Assembly (NCBI RefSeq): GCF_001905655.1
Contig: NZ_JMHT01000060.1
Location: 1 to 63,339, forward strand
Length of the DNA: 63,339 nucleotides
Direction: 5' to 3'
Origin: Mycobacterium sp. ST-F2
GTDB taxonomy: Bacteria > Actinomycetota > Actinomycetes > Mycobacteriales > Mycobacteriaceae
Shown here: piece after piece, positions 1 through 7,720 of the stretch
How the letters are laid out: every line of letters begins with the position of its first letter
Position numbering within the stretch: the stretch's first letter is position 1
The notes under the pieces: generated by a model
What the model saw: the letters and a program-made list of their open reading frames with translations, nothing else
Told to the model about the DNA's origin: nothing
The model's database searches: none
Made by a program: the position numbers and the translations under genes

Positions 1-41
1 CCCCAGGCATTCCTGGGATTAAGCGTGTCCAACACACGGGG

Positions 42-893
42 TCAAGTCCCCGGTTCGCGGAAGAACCCGTTCCAGTGCAACATCCCGTAGTACTTGCTCA
101 CCCGCTGCGCACCTACCAGCGCCTCCGCCACCGGCTCGCAGCTGAGCGCGTCCGCCATGAAGCAACTCTCGAGGTCGGCACGGAATCGCTGGAGCTGACA
201 CAATTCCGGGACGACGATCACCTGATACAGGCCCTCGTCGCACGGTGCCGCAATCACAAATTTGTCGTCCCACCGGTGAAACACATTCGACGCTTCCGCC
301 GGCATGTGCGCGCCGCTGAAGAACGCCCAGTACGCGAACCGTTGGCCTGGGACCACGTTGTACTTGCGGGCCGCAACAAGGTTCCCGACCGTCGAGTTGC
401 GGCCGTCGGCGCCGACGACAAGGCGGGCGCGGAGCTCGTCCTCATGACCGCCGTGGGTCTTCACCCGCACGCCGGTGACCCGACCGCCGTCCTCCACCAG
501 TCCGGTGACCTCGGTCGCCATGCGCACCTGCGCGCCCGACTCCTCGGCAGCACCGACCAGGATCGGGTCGAGCACCGTCCGCCGGACAGATGCGCCGCCG
601 CCGACATCACCATTGCGGAGGGGCCACCGAACGTTGAACTGGAAACCGTCGGCACGAGAGTTGGATCGCATGGTGAACGGCGCGCCGGTCGCTCGCAATT
701 GGTCTGTCACGCCGAGTCGATCGAGGAACGACAGGCCGTCTGTCTCGAAAATATGCGTAGACAAGGTGTCACGCGGAAATGTTGCACGCTCCACCACAGC
801 AACGTTCACACCCTGGCGGGCGAGCATTGCGGCGAGAGGTGAGCCGGCGCAACGGGCGCCAACGACGACAACATCAAAACCCTGAGCCAACAT
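42..893 (-). CDS. FAD-dependent oxidoreductase, C-terminally truncated
   Basis: The N-terminus carries the dinucleotide-binding motif GARCAG in a VVVVGARCAG strand-loop, followed by ERATFPRDTLSTH. A second FAD motif, GADGRNS, lies near residue 170. This is the geranylgeranyl-reductase/PHBH-like flavoprotein fold. I chose the ATG at 893 because AGGAG sits 5 bp upstream; an ATG at 914 has no such site. The product is 283 residues, whereas relatives are usually about 400. It stops just after the FFRE segment that normally leads into the third FAD motif (GDA), so the motif that contacts the flavin pyrophosphate is missing. The other two frames do not restore a clear GDA motif before the window edge. 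It is probably a decayed or frameshifted gene; the substrate is unknown. Confidence 0.6.
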   Translation of the reverse strand: MLAQGFDVVVVGARCAGSPLAAMLARQGVNVAVVERATFPRDTLSTHIFETDGLSFLDRLGVTDQLRATGAPFTMRSNSRADGFQFNVRWPLRNGDVGGGASVRRTVLDPILVGAAEESGAQVRMATEVTGLVEDGGRVTGVRVKTHGGHEDELRARLVVGADGRNSTVGNLVAARKYNVVPGQRFAYWAFFSGAHMPAEASNVFHRWDDKFVIAAPCDEGLYQVIVVPELCQLQRFRADLESCFMADALSCEPVAEALVGAQRVSKYYGMLHWNGFFREPGT

Positions 894-1059
894 GGCTGCT
901 CCTGAAGGTTGCACCGCGCCGAGGCAGGCCGCACCCGGCGCAGTTGGAGAAAAGCGTACGCCGCACGCTGCGCGAGGTACAGCAATTGTTCAGCACTTAG
1001 CCGTGCTTACAATCCAGGGGTTTTCGCAGCTTTTTAGCCGACCGTCAATGCCGCGCTGG

Positions 1060-2625
1060 TCAGACCTGTTGTTCCACAGCAATTCTGGCGCGACCGCGCG
1101 TGCGCGCGCCGATCGTGTAGGCATAGCTGTCGAGATCAAATGTCTTGCTGGCCAACCACAGAGACACCCCGGACACCGGTCGCACGAACGGCGCATCGCC
1201 GTGCCGGTCGAAGTAATAGCTGTTCGCCTGGGCGCAGCTGGGCTGCATGAACACCGTGTGCCCGGCCTTCCTCCGCATACTGCGCATGTACGCGTCGTGG
1301 GGCTCCTGCCTGACCGCCATCCGGATCGCGCCGCGGCGCCTCGCCTCTTCCAGACATCGCACGATGTGGCGGCAACCCGCTTCGATGATCGAGAACCATG
1401 AAGCCCCCGTCACCGACCACGGCCCGTTCATCAGCCAGAAGTTCGGCGCGATGGGCATCGAGACGCCTTCGTAGTTCTGGTAACGGTTCTCGTCCCAGAA
1501 CGCGCCCAACTCCACTCCCCCGAGCCCGACAACCGGGAACGCCGGCATGGCACCGAGCTGCAGAATGTTGAAACCCGTTGCCAGAACGAGGGTATCGACG
1601 GCATGCTCGGTTTCGCGCAGTTCACCCGTCTGCGGATCCTGCGTCTGCGTGACGATTCCGTGTTCGGTGATCCGGGCGATCGGGTCGGTCACCAGATCGA
1701 CGTCGTCCCGATTGAAGGTGCTCAGGTAGGTGTTGGAGAACGACGGCCGCTTACAGCCGAATGCATAGGCGGGAGTGAGCTTTTCGCGGAGTGAGGGATC
1801 CTTGACCTGATTCGCCAAGTGCCGGCGACAGACCTGCTCGATGCCGCGGACCAGGAACGGCAACCGCGTGTGGTAGACCACGCCGGCGGTGAAGATGAGG
1901 TCGGAGAGCACCGTCGTGACCATGCTGACCGCGTCCTGCGTCAACGGCACGGCCCCGAACATCCCTTGTACCCACTGCGGGATGGCAGTGTCGAACTTCG
2001 GCACCACCCAGATGGGGGTGCGCTGGTAGACGTCCAGGTGCGCGGCCCGCTCGGCCAACTGCGGAACGATTTGTAGTGCGGTGGCACCGGTTCCGATGAC
2101 CGCGATCCGCTTACCATCGATCCCGATGGTGTCGTCCCACCGCGCGGTGTGCACGAGTTCGCCACGGAACTCGTCGATGCCCTTGATGTCTGGATTCTTC
2201 GGCTGGTCAAGCGGGCCGACGGCACCGATCAGGAACCGGGCGATGATCAAACCGCGGTCGGTGTGGACGTGCCATACACTCTCGCGTTCGTCGAACACCG
2301 CACGGTCGACCTTGGTGCGCAGCTGAATATGCGGCTTCAATCCGTACTTGTCGACGCAGCGCTCGGCATACCGCCGCAGTTCGGCGCCGAGCGCGAAGAG
2401 CCGCGACCACGAGGGGTTGTTCTCGAATGAGTACGAGTAGGTGGTCGACGGAATATCAACGGCGACACCGGGATACCGGTTGTGATGCCACACTCCCCCG
2501 ATACCGTCAGCAGCGTCGAGAATCCGGAAATCCTCGAAACCCGCTTTCTTGAGCTGAATTCCCAGTCCGATACCGGAGAAGCCGGCGCCGACGACGACGA
2601 TCTCGTGATCCACCATGATGCTCAT
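1060..2625 (-). CDS. Baeyer-Villiger-type flavin monooxygenase
   Basis: This 521-residue protein has two Rossmann motifs, GAGFSG at 13-18 for FAD and GTGATA at 178-183 for NADPH. Between them, at 153-164, is the Baeyer-Villiger fingerprint FRGELVHTARWD. That arrangement is diagnostic of class B flavoprotein monooxygenases (EthA/phenylacetone-monooxygenase type), which oxidise ketones to esters or oxygenate heteroatoms. It is soluble, with no signal peptide. The start ATG lies 30 bp after the stop of the upstream cutinase gene on the same strand, suggesting co-transcription. A second ATG nine bases in is an alternative start. A joint role making and then hydrolysing esters is possible but speculative; the substrate cannot be told from sequence. 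Confidence 0.85.
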   Translation of the reverse strand: MSIMVDHEIVVVGAGFSGIGLGIQLKKAGFEDFRILDAADGIGGVWHHNRYPGVAVDIPSTTYSYSFENNPSWSRLFALGAELRRYAERCVDKYGLKPHIQLRTKVDRAVFDERESVWHVHTDRGLIIARFLIGAVGPLDQPKNPDIKGIDEFRGELVHTARWDDTIGIDGKRIAVIGTGATALQIVPQLAERAAHLDVYQRTPIWVVPKFDTAIPQWVQGMFGAVPLTQDAVSMVTTVLSDLIFTAGVVYHTRLPFLVRGIEQVCRRHLANQVKDPSLREKLTPAYAFGCKRPSFSNTYLSTFNRDDVDLVTDPIARITEHGIVTQTQDPQTGELRETEHAVDTLVLATGFNILQLGAMPAFPVVGLGGVELGAFWDENRYQNYEGVSMPIAPNFWLMNGPWSVTGASWFSIIEAGCRHIVRCLEEARRRGAIRMAVRQEPHDAYMRSMRRKAGHTVFMQPSCAQANSYYFDRHGDAPFVRPVSGVSLWLASKTFDLDSYAYTIGARTRGRARIAVEQQV

Positions 2626-2655
2626 GATGCTCGGGACACCGCCGTGGGGGAAGCG

Positions 2656-3513
2656 TCAGACCAATCCGGGAGCCGAAGACGGCGACGTCGGCAACGGTGT
2701 CGCCGTCACGGCGGTCGACGGGACGGCGCTGGGCGGCTGCAAGCCGTAGCCCGATTGCGGGTCGTACCCCGGCGGCGGACCGGGCAGTGCACCATATCCC
2801 GGCGGCGGACCCGGCAGCGCCCCGTACCCGGGCAGGGTCCGAGGTGAGCCGGCAAGCAGCTTGGACGCAACAAACGCCGCGGCCTGATCGGTGTACGCAG
2901 GGATATAACCCTGCGTATGCCCGCTCCAGGAATTGCCCGCACCGGCGTGACAGATCGGGTCGGCGGGATTACACAGGTCGATCGCCTTGGCACTCAGCGG
3001 CGAGTCCTGGAGCGGCGGCGCGCCACCCGTCCGGTCGGCGACATTGCCGAAAGTAGCCACCGCCGCAACATTTTTCACGTACTCGGGCGGCAGCGGGTCA
3101 CCCCAGTTGACCCCGTCAAAGCCAGCCACGATGTTGACCACGCTCGCGCCCTGCGAATACCCGCCCAGGACGATCTTGGTGTTGGGACAGGCTGCCACCG
3201 TGGACTTGATGTGCGAAATCGCGTCCTTCGCGCCCTCCCCGCTGTGCCGCTGCGTGATGGTGGCCTTGTAGTCCACCGCGTACGACCTGATGATCAGACT
3301 GCCGGCCTTCGCACGCAGCGAATCAACGAGGGCATCACCGACCCGACCCATCCCCACCGGCTCGTCGGTACCGCGCGCGAAGACCACTTCGGCGTCGGGG
3401 CAGTCGTCGGCGACGGCCACCGGACTCGCGCCCGTAATGATGAGCGGGGCCGTGACAGTCAGCAGCGCCGCAGCGCCAGCAACGCCCGAGCTACGTAGGT
3501 GGCGAAACAGCAT
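2656..3513 (-). CDS. Secreted cutinase-family serine esterase
   Basis: The product has 285 residues with a Sec signal peptide (hydrophobic 11-30, cleavage near AVA-DD at 35-36). The cutinase fold follows with nucleophile Ser120 in GGYSQG, Asp185 in DPICH and His199 in SGHTQGY. Cysteine pairs C38/C109 and C181/C188 match the family disulphides. It resembles mycobacterial CFP21/Cut proteins, which hydrolyse short to medium acyl esters outside the cell. After about residue 225 a Pro/Gly/Tyr-rich tail contains the perfect tandem decapeptide PGYGALPGPP twice; typical cutinases end earlier. It appears to be first in an operon with the Baeyer-Villiger-type gene downstream. Confidence 0.88.
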   Translation of the reverse strand: MLFRHLRSSGVAGAAALLTVTAPLIITGASPVAVADDCPDAEVVFARGTDEPVGMGRVGDALVDSLRAKAGSLIIRSYAVDYKATITQRHSGEGAKDAISHIKSTVAACPNTKIVLGGYSQGASVVNIVAGFDGVNWGDPLPPEYVKNVAAVATFGNVADRTGGAPPLQDSPLSAKAIDLCNPADPICHAGAGNSWSGHTQGYIPAYTDQAAAFVASKLLAGSPRTLPGYGALPGPPPGYGALPGPPPGYDPQSGYGLQPPSAVPSTAVTATPLPTSPSSAPGLV

Positions 3514-3866
3514 CTACGCATCTTACCCGCATGCAGGAAAGTAAGACAAACGTCTGACCAGCAAATACGCCGCACACAGCAATCAGAACGTCGACGGCGC
3601 ACCTGGTCACGGTGCGTCTCCGGCAAATATTGCGTACGGGATTCCGACCCCACGCGACGGCGGCCCGGAGGGCGGTGACCGGTATAGTCACCTGCGTGGG
3701 CGCTCATTCTGACCGGGTCCCCGCACCCATGGTGCGGGCGTATTCGTCGTGCGCCCCGTCGTTTCTCTCCTCGATCTGGAACCGCGCCCGCCTGGCGCCG
3801 TTGAACAAATTCGCGCGCTGATTTCCGCTGCCCGAACGTTCACCTCTCCATTTCCTGTGATGAAAA
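3514..3866. other. Intergenic region between divergent cutinase and MFS genes
   Basis: This 353-bp stretch has no ORF I would call a gene with confidence. On the plus strand a TATAGT -10-like hexamer lies at 3683-3688. It is followed at 3720-3738 by a short hairpin (CCCGCACC-cat-GGTGCGGG), which could form in the MFS leader. The MFS start codon has no visible Shine-Dalgarno sequence. A GTG-initiated 54-codon frame (3749-3913) overlaps the MFS start but has no ribosome site, so I do not annotate it. Confidence 0.4.
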
Positions 3867-5198
3867 ATGAAGCCATCTCTGTGCGCCGTTGCGGCGTCGC
3901 TGTACCTCGCTGAGTACACCCTCTATTCGAATTCCTCGGCGACCGTTCTGTTGAACGCGTCGATCTCGGACTACTTCCACCTGGCCTACGGCACCGCTGC
4001 GGGCGTCGGCGTCGCGTTCCTCGCCGGGTTCTGCATGACGCTGTTGCCGGCGGGCCTGCTGCTGCACCGCAGACATCCGACCCCGACGTTCTACGTGAGT
4101 TCGGCGGCACTCGCGGTGCTCGGCATCGCCGCGAGCCTCAGTCCTGCCTTCTGGGTGCTCATCGTCATCCGGTTCCTGCAGGGCGTGGCATCGGCGCTGT
4201 TGGCGCCGCAGCTGTTCCGCATCGCGCGACAACAGTTCTACCCCGACCACCACACCGCGTTCCTCGGCACGTGGGGTCTGGTGGTGTCGGCGTCGGCCCT
4301 GTGTTCGCCGCTCGTCACCGCGGTGCTCAACGACACGTGGGGCTGGCGGGCGTTCCCGTACGAGACGGTGCTGACGACCGTCGTATCCGTTGCGTTGATG
4401 ATGTGGGGCGCACGCGCGGGCACGTTCGCACCCGATGCCGTCGCGACCGCGGGCTCTCGGGGTGCGGCGCTGATCGTCGGCTGCGGTCTGGTGCAGGTCG
4501 GCATCTTCCTCGCGATCGGGACGACGACGGAACTGACCGCCAAGGTGGTGCTGGGCGCGGTGGCGACGGCTCTGGGCGTCGTCGCCATCGGCGTCTGCCG
4601 GCGGTCGAGAGGTAACGGCGACCGCCAGCCGATTGTGTACCGCAGCTTCCTGATCGTCTTCGTGGCGGGCATCGCGACCAATGTCTTCACGCTCGTGGTC
4701 ATCTATGTCCTGCAACGGGTACAGATGTTCAGTTCCTACCGGGCGGCGCTGGTGCTGCTGCCCATGGCCGTCGTCGCGGGTGTGCTGCCGATCTCGCGGT
4801 TCGGCCGACCCGGTGATGACGCCAAGAACACCCGGTTGGTCAGTTACGGGGCGGGTTGTCTGGTGCTGGCCGGATTCAGCGTGGCGGTGGCGGCGGGCCA
4901 TGTCGGCCCGCTGCTGGTCAGCGCTACCGTGATGGGCGGTGCCATGGGCTTCCTGTGGAGCTCGCTGGCCACGAACGTGCTGACGAATTCCCGCTGGGTC
5001 ACCTTCGATTCCGCGGTGTATCACTACCTACGGGCATTGGGCGCGGCCATCGGGGTGTCCGTCGGCGCGACGGCGATCGGCGGATTCGGAAGCCCGACAG
5101 GCCTGTTCCTCTTCGCCGCGGTGCTGATCTCCGCTGTCGGCGTCATCGCGTCGATCGCGGCGCGGCCCGCCGGCTCGCGCATCGAGGTCGATCAGTGA
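3867..5198 (+). CDS. MFS transporter, DHA2-like
   Basis: This 443-residue polytopic protein has about 12-14 hydrophobic helices. It carries an RFLQGVASALLAPQ segment resembling the helix-4 motif of drug/H+ antiporters (RxxQGxGxA) and a PMAVVAGVLP region in the second half. It is an inner-membrane secondary transporter, more likely an exporter by family. An in-frame stop lies two codons upstream of the ATG, so this start is the only upstream-limited choice; no Shine-Dalgarno site is visible. The stop codon TGA shares one base with the ATG of the next gene (TGATG), indicating translational coupling to the solute-binding protein. The substrate is unknown, perhaps linked to the aromatic-type monooxygenase encoded third. 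Confidence 0.8.
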   Translation: MKPSLCAVAASLYLAEYTLYSNSSATVLLNASISDYFHLAYGTAAGVGVAFLAGFCMTLLPAGLLLHRRHPTPTFYVSSAALAVLGIAASLSPAFWVLIVIRFLQGVASALLAPQLFRIARQQFYPDHHTAFLGTWGLVVSASALCSPLVTAVLNDTWGWRAFPYETVLTTVVSVALMMWGARAGTFAPDAVATAGSRGAALIVGCGLVQVGIFLAIGTTTELTAKVVLGAVATALGVVAIGVCRRSRGNGDRQPIVYRSFLIVFVAGIATNVFTLVVIYVLQRVQMFSSYRAALVLLPMAVVAGVLPISRFGRPGDDAKNTRLVSYGAGCLVLAGFSVAVAAGHVGPLLVSATVMGGAMGFLWSSLATNVLTNSRWVTFDSAVYHYLRALGAAIGVSVGATAIGGFGSPTGLFLFAAVLISAVGVIASIAARPAGSRIEVDQ

Positions 5199-6499
5199 TG
5201 CGCGACATCACCTTCGCCTGGCCGCCCGGCCAGCTCACGGTCGATCATCGCCTGGCCTACAACGGCATCTCGAAAACCTATGCGCGCCAGGTGTTCGAGA
5301 GTCTCGTCGACATCGACCCGGCGACAGCGCAGCTGCGGCCGTGGCTGGGCTCGACGTGGTCGCGTCCCGATCCGCTGACGGTGGAGGTGACCATCGCGCC
5401 CGGCCGGCGGTTCTCCGACGGCACTCCCCTTACCGCCGATCTGGTCCGAAACAGCTTCTGCGACATCATGACCGACCTTGCGGGCGTCACTCCCCTGCCG
5501 GCGGCGGTCGCCGACCTCACTGGGCTGTCCTGCGTAGAGGCACGCGGGGACACCGTCGTCTTCCGGTTCGACCGGCACAACGCGGCATTCCTCCACAACC
5601 TGGCCGGTGTGAACCTGGCGGTGAGCAAGCCGGCGGCGGGTGGTGAGCGACTGGGCACTGGAGCAGGGACTCCGGCGGGTTCAGGGTGCCTCACCGATGG
5701 CAGGCACCGGCTGCGCTTCGTGTCGGGCGAGGGAACCGCAGATCTGTACACGGAGCCGGCGGCCGGTTTCCTGACCGCCGATATCCACAACCCGGGAATC
5801 AGTTACGGCCTGTGCCCCAACGTTTCCCGCGGCCCGCTCGCCGATCGGCGGGTCCGGCGCGCGCTGTCGCTACTGATCGATCGCGAGCGACTGCGGCCGA
5901 TTCTGGATTCGTGCGGCTACACCGTGGCGAGTTCGGTGCTGACGCCGACCGCCATGCACTACCTCGACTGCTCGCCGCAGCTGGGGCACGATCCCACGAC
6001 GGCACGCCGACTACTCGATGCCGCCGGAGCCGACGGGCTGCGGCTCGAGGTGGTGTTCAACAGCTCGTTCTCGCCCGTGGACGCCCACCTGCTGGCCGCG
6101 GTCGCCGAGCAGTGGGCACCGCATGGAATCGAGTTGGTGCGCTGTGATGTCGACTTCGGGGAGCTCCGGGTGCGGCAGCAGACCGGCGCCTACGATTTCC
6201 GGTTCTTCTATTACACCGCACTGGATCCCGACGCACTGCGATATCAGTTCGCAGTCGATCAACGGAACGCGATGTGCCGATCCAACCGCGGGCCACTCGA
6301 TGAGCTGCTCGATGATCAACTCCAATGCCCCGACCCCACCGAACGCCGCAAGCTGGTGCACGACATCCAGCACCTGATCATCGACGACGGGCTGTGGCTA
6401 CCGATCGGCAACGTGCGCACCGTCGTCAGCCACCGACCTAACGTAGTGCCCCGACTCGGCCTCGACGCCGAGGGCCTGGCGCGCTTCACCGATCTGTAG
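5198..6499 (+). CDS. Family-5 solute-binding domain protein lacking a signal peptide
   Basis: The 433-residue product has hallmarks of extracellular solute-binding protein family 5 (peptide/nickel/opine ABC systems). These include YNGISKTYARQVFESLVD near the start, RRFSDGTPLTADLV at about 66-80, the ADRRVRRALSLLIDRE helix near 220, and VAEQWAPHGIELV. The mature domain begins almost at residue 1, with no signal peptide, lipobox or transmembrane helix, and the preceding gene ends exactly at its start. It should therefore stay in the cytoplasm unless exported in an unusual way. No ABC permease or ATPase genes accompany it; instead it sits between an MFS transporter and a flavin monooxygenase. 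A ligand-sensing or carrier role, as in the C-terminal domain of SgrR, is conceivable. Confidence 0.75.
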   Translation: MRDITFAWPPGQLTVDHRLAYNGISKTYARQVFESLVDIDPATAQLRPWLGSTWSRPDPLTVEVTIAPGRRFSDGTPLTADLVRNSFCDIMTDLAGVTPLPAAVADLTGLSCVEARGDTVVFRFDRHNAAFLHNLAGVNLAVSKPAAGGERLGTGAGTPAGSGCLTDGRHRLRFVSGEGTADLYTEPAAGFLTADIHNPGISYGLCPNVSRGPLADRRVRRALSLLIDRERLRPILDSCGYTVASSVLTPTAMHYLDCSPQLGHDPTTARRLLDAAGADGLRLEVVFNSSFSPVDAHLLAAVAEQWAPHGIELVRCDVDFGELRVRQQTGAYDFRFFYYTALDPDALRYQFAVDQRNAMCRSNRGPLDELLDDQLQCPDPTERRKLVHDIQHLIIDDGLWLPIGNVRTVVSHRPNVVPRLGLDAEGLARFTDL

Positions 6500-6511
6500 A
6501 AAGGCAGCACC

Positions 6512-7663
6512 GTGTCAGACCACAACAGCACCGCACCCATCGTCATCGTGGGCGCCGGCCTGGGCGGCCTCGCCGCAGCGATTGCGTTGCGGCACAGCGG
6601 ACACCACGCCATCGTGGTGGACAAGACCCGCGAGCTCGGCGAGGTCGGCGGCCCCTTGGGGATTTCGCCGCCGACGCTGCGCCTGTTCGACGAGTGGGGC
6701 ATGCTCGAGAAGTTCAACCAGATATCCTCGGCGACAGGGTATTTCGAGACTCACGACCGGGCCGGTCACGTGGAGTCGGTCACCGACTACGCGGCCGCCC
6801 CTGAACAGGGCTCCGAGCACGGACGGTTCGGGTACGCCGATGCCGAGCTGTCGCCACGCACGGTCCACCGCGCCGATCTGCACGCCCTGATGGTGGCGCA
6901 TCTGGGCCGGGACCGAGTTCGCCTGCGCCACCGGCTGACTGGGCTCGTCGAGCACGATGAACACGTCGCGCTCACCTTCGCCGACGGCACCGATCTGCAG
7001 GCACCGTTGGTGATCGGTGCCGACGGATTGCGCTCCACCGTGCGCAGGCTGTTCAGCGATGACGACATCCACTACTGCGGTTCGGTGATCTTCCGTGCCG
7101 TCAGCCCGGTGGACTGCCTGGGCACTCGTCCGAACGACCGGCTGCGGTCGTGGCATTCGGCCGACTACGCCAAACACGTCATCGCGATGCCGGTGCGCGC
7201 GGGCCGCCAGGTCGCGGTCGACGCCACCCTCGGCGTCGACGAGCCGCCGCTGCATCTGTGGTCCGCACGGGCGGAATTGCCCGCGCTGGCAATCCAATTC
7301 GACGATTTCGACGACGTGGTGGGTCGACTGATCCGCGGGGCGACGGGCCCGGTGTACATGCACCCGGTCTACGACCGCGACCCCATCGACCGCTGGACCA
7401 CGGCGCGCATCGCGCTGCTGGGTGATGCCGCGCACCCCATGACACCGTTCGGCGGGCAGGGCGCCAATCAGGCCATCCAAGACGGTGCGGAACTCGCGCG
7501 CCAGCTCGCCGAAGCCCGAGACGGCGACGTCGCCGCAGCACTCCGGCGGTACCAGGCCGTCCGGACCGAGCAGACGGCGGAGATCCAGCGTTCAGCGCGG
7601 CAGATGGTGTCGCGGCGGGCGACCGTCGCGCTGCGACTGACCGACGTGCTGGTCGACGCCTAG
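6512..7663 (+). CDS. FAD-dependent aromatic-type monooxygenase
   Basis: The GTG start at 6512 is preceded by GAAAGG 8 bp upstream. The 383-residue protein shows all three motifs of group A flavoprotein monooxygenases: GAGLGG at 14-19, GADG at 169-172 and LLGDAAHPMTPFGGQGANQ at 302-320. Relatives include 3-hydroxybenzoate 6-hydroxylase and salicylate hydroxylase, which use NAD(P)H and O2 to hydroxylate aromatic acids. It is the third gene of the operon with the MFS transporter and the signal-less solute-binding protein, 12 bp after the latter. That setting suggests the substrate or product is what the transporter moves. Substrate specificity cannot be read from the sequence. Confidence 0.82.
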   Translation: MSDHNSTAPIVIVGAGLGGLAAAIALRHSGHHAIVVDKTRELGEVGGPLGISPPTLRLFDEWGMLEKFNQISSATGYFETHDRAGHVESVTDYAAAPEQGSEHGRFGYADAELSPRTVHRADLHALMVAHLGRDRVRLRHRLTGLVEHDEHVALTFADGTDLQAPLVIGADGLRSTVRRLFSDDDIHYCGSVIFRAVSPVDCLGTRPNDRLRSWHSADYAKHVIAMPVRAGRQVAVDATLGVDEPPLHLWSARAELPALAIQFDDFDDVVGRLIRGATGPVYMHPVYDRDPIDRWTTARIALLGDAAHPMTPFGGQGANQAIQDGAELARQLAEARDGDVAAALRRYQAVRTEQTAEIQRSARQMVSRRATVALRLTDVLVDA

Positions 7664-7676
7664 CCCGAAACATGAA

Positions 7677-7711
7677 GCGGCGGTGGCATTCCCATCGAAT
7701 GCCACCGCCGC
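7677..7711. terminator. Bidirectional hairpin terminator
   Basis: A perfect 15-bp inverted repeat (GCGGCGGTGGCATTC) has a 5-nt loop. It sits between the convergent monooxygenase gene and the secreted-protein gene. There is no U-tract on either side, as is common for mycobacterial hairpin terminators. Confidence 0.75.
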
Positions 7712-7720
7712 TGTCAAACC

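Noticed and set aside
3749..3913. Short GTG-started frame (54 codons) overlapping the MFS start
   Set aside because: Its residues look partly protein-like, but there is no Shine-Dalgarno site or recognisable family, and the codon usage deteriorates after the first half.
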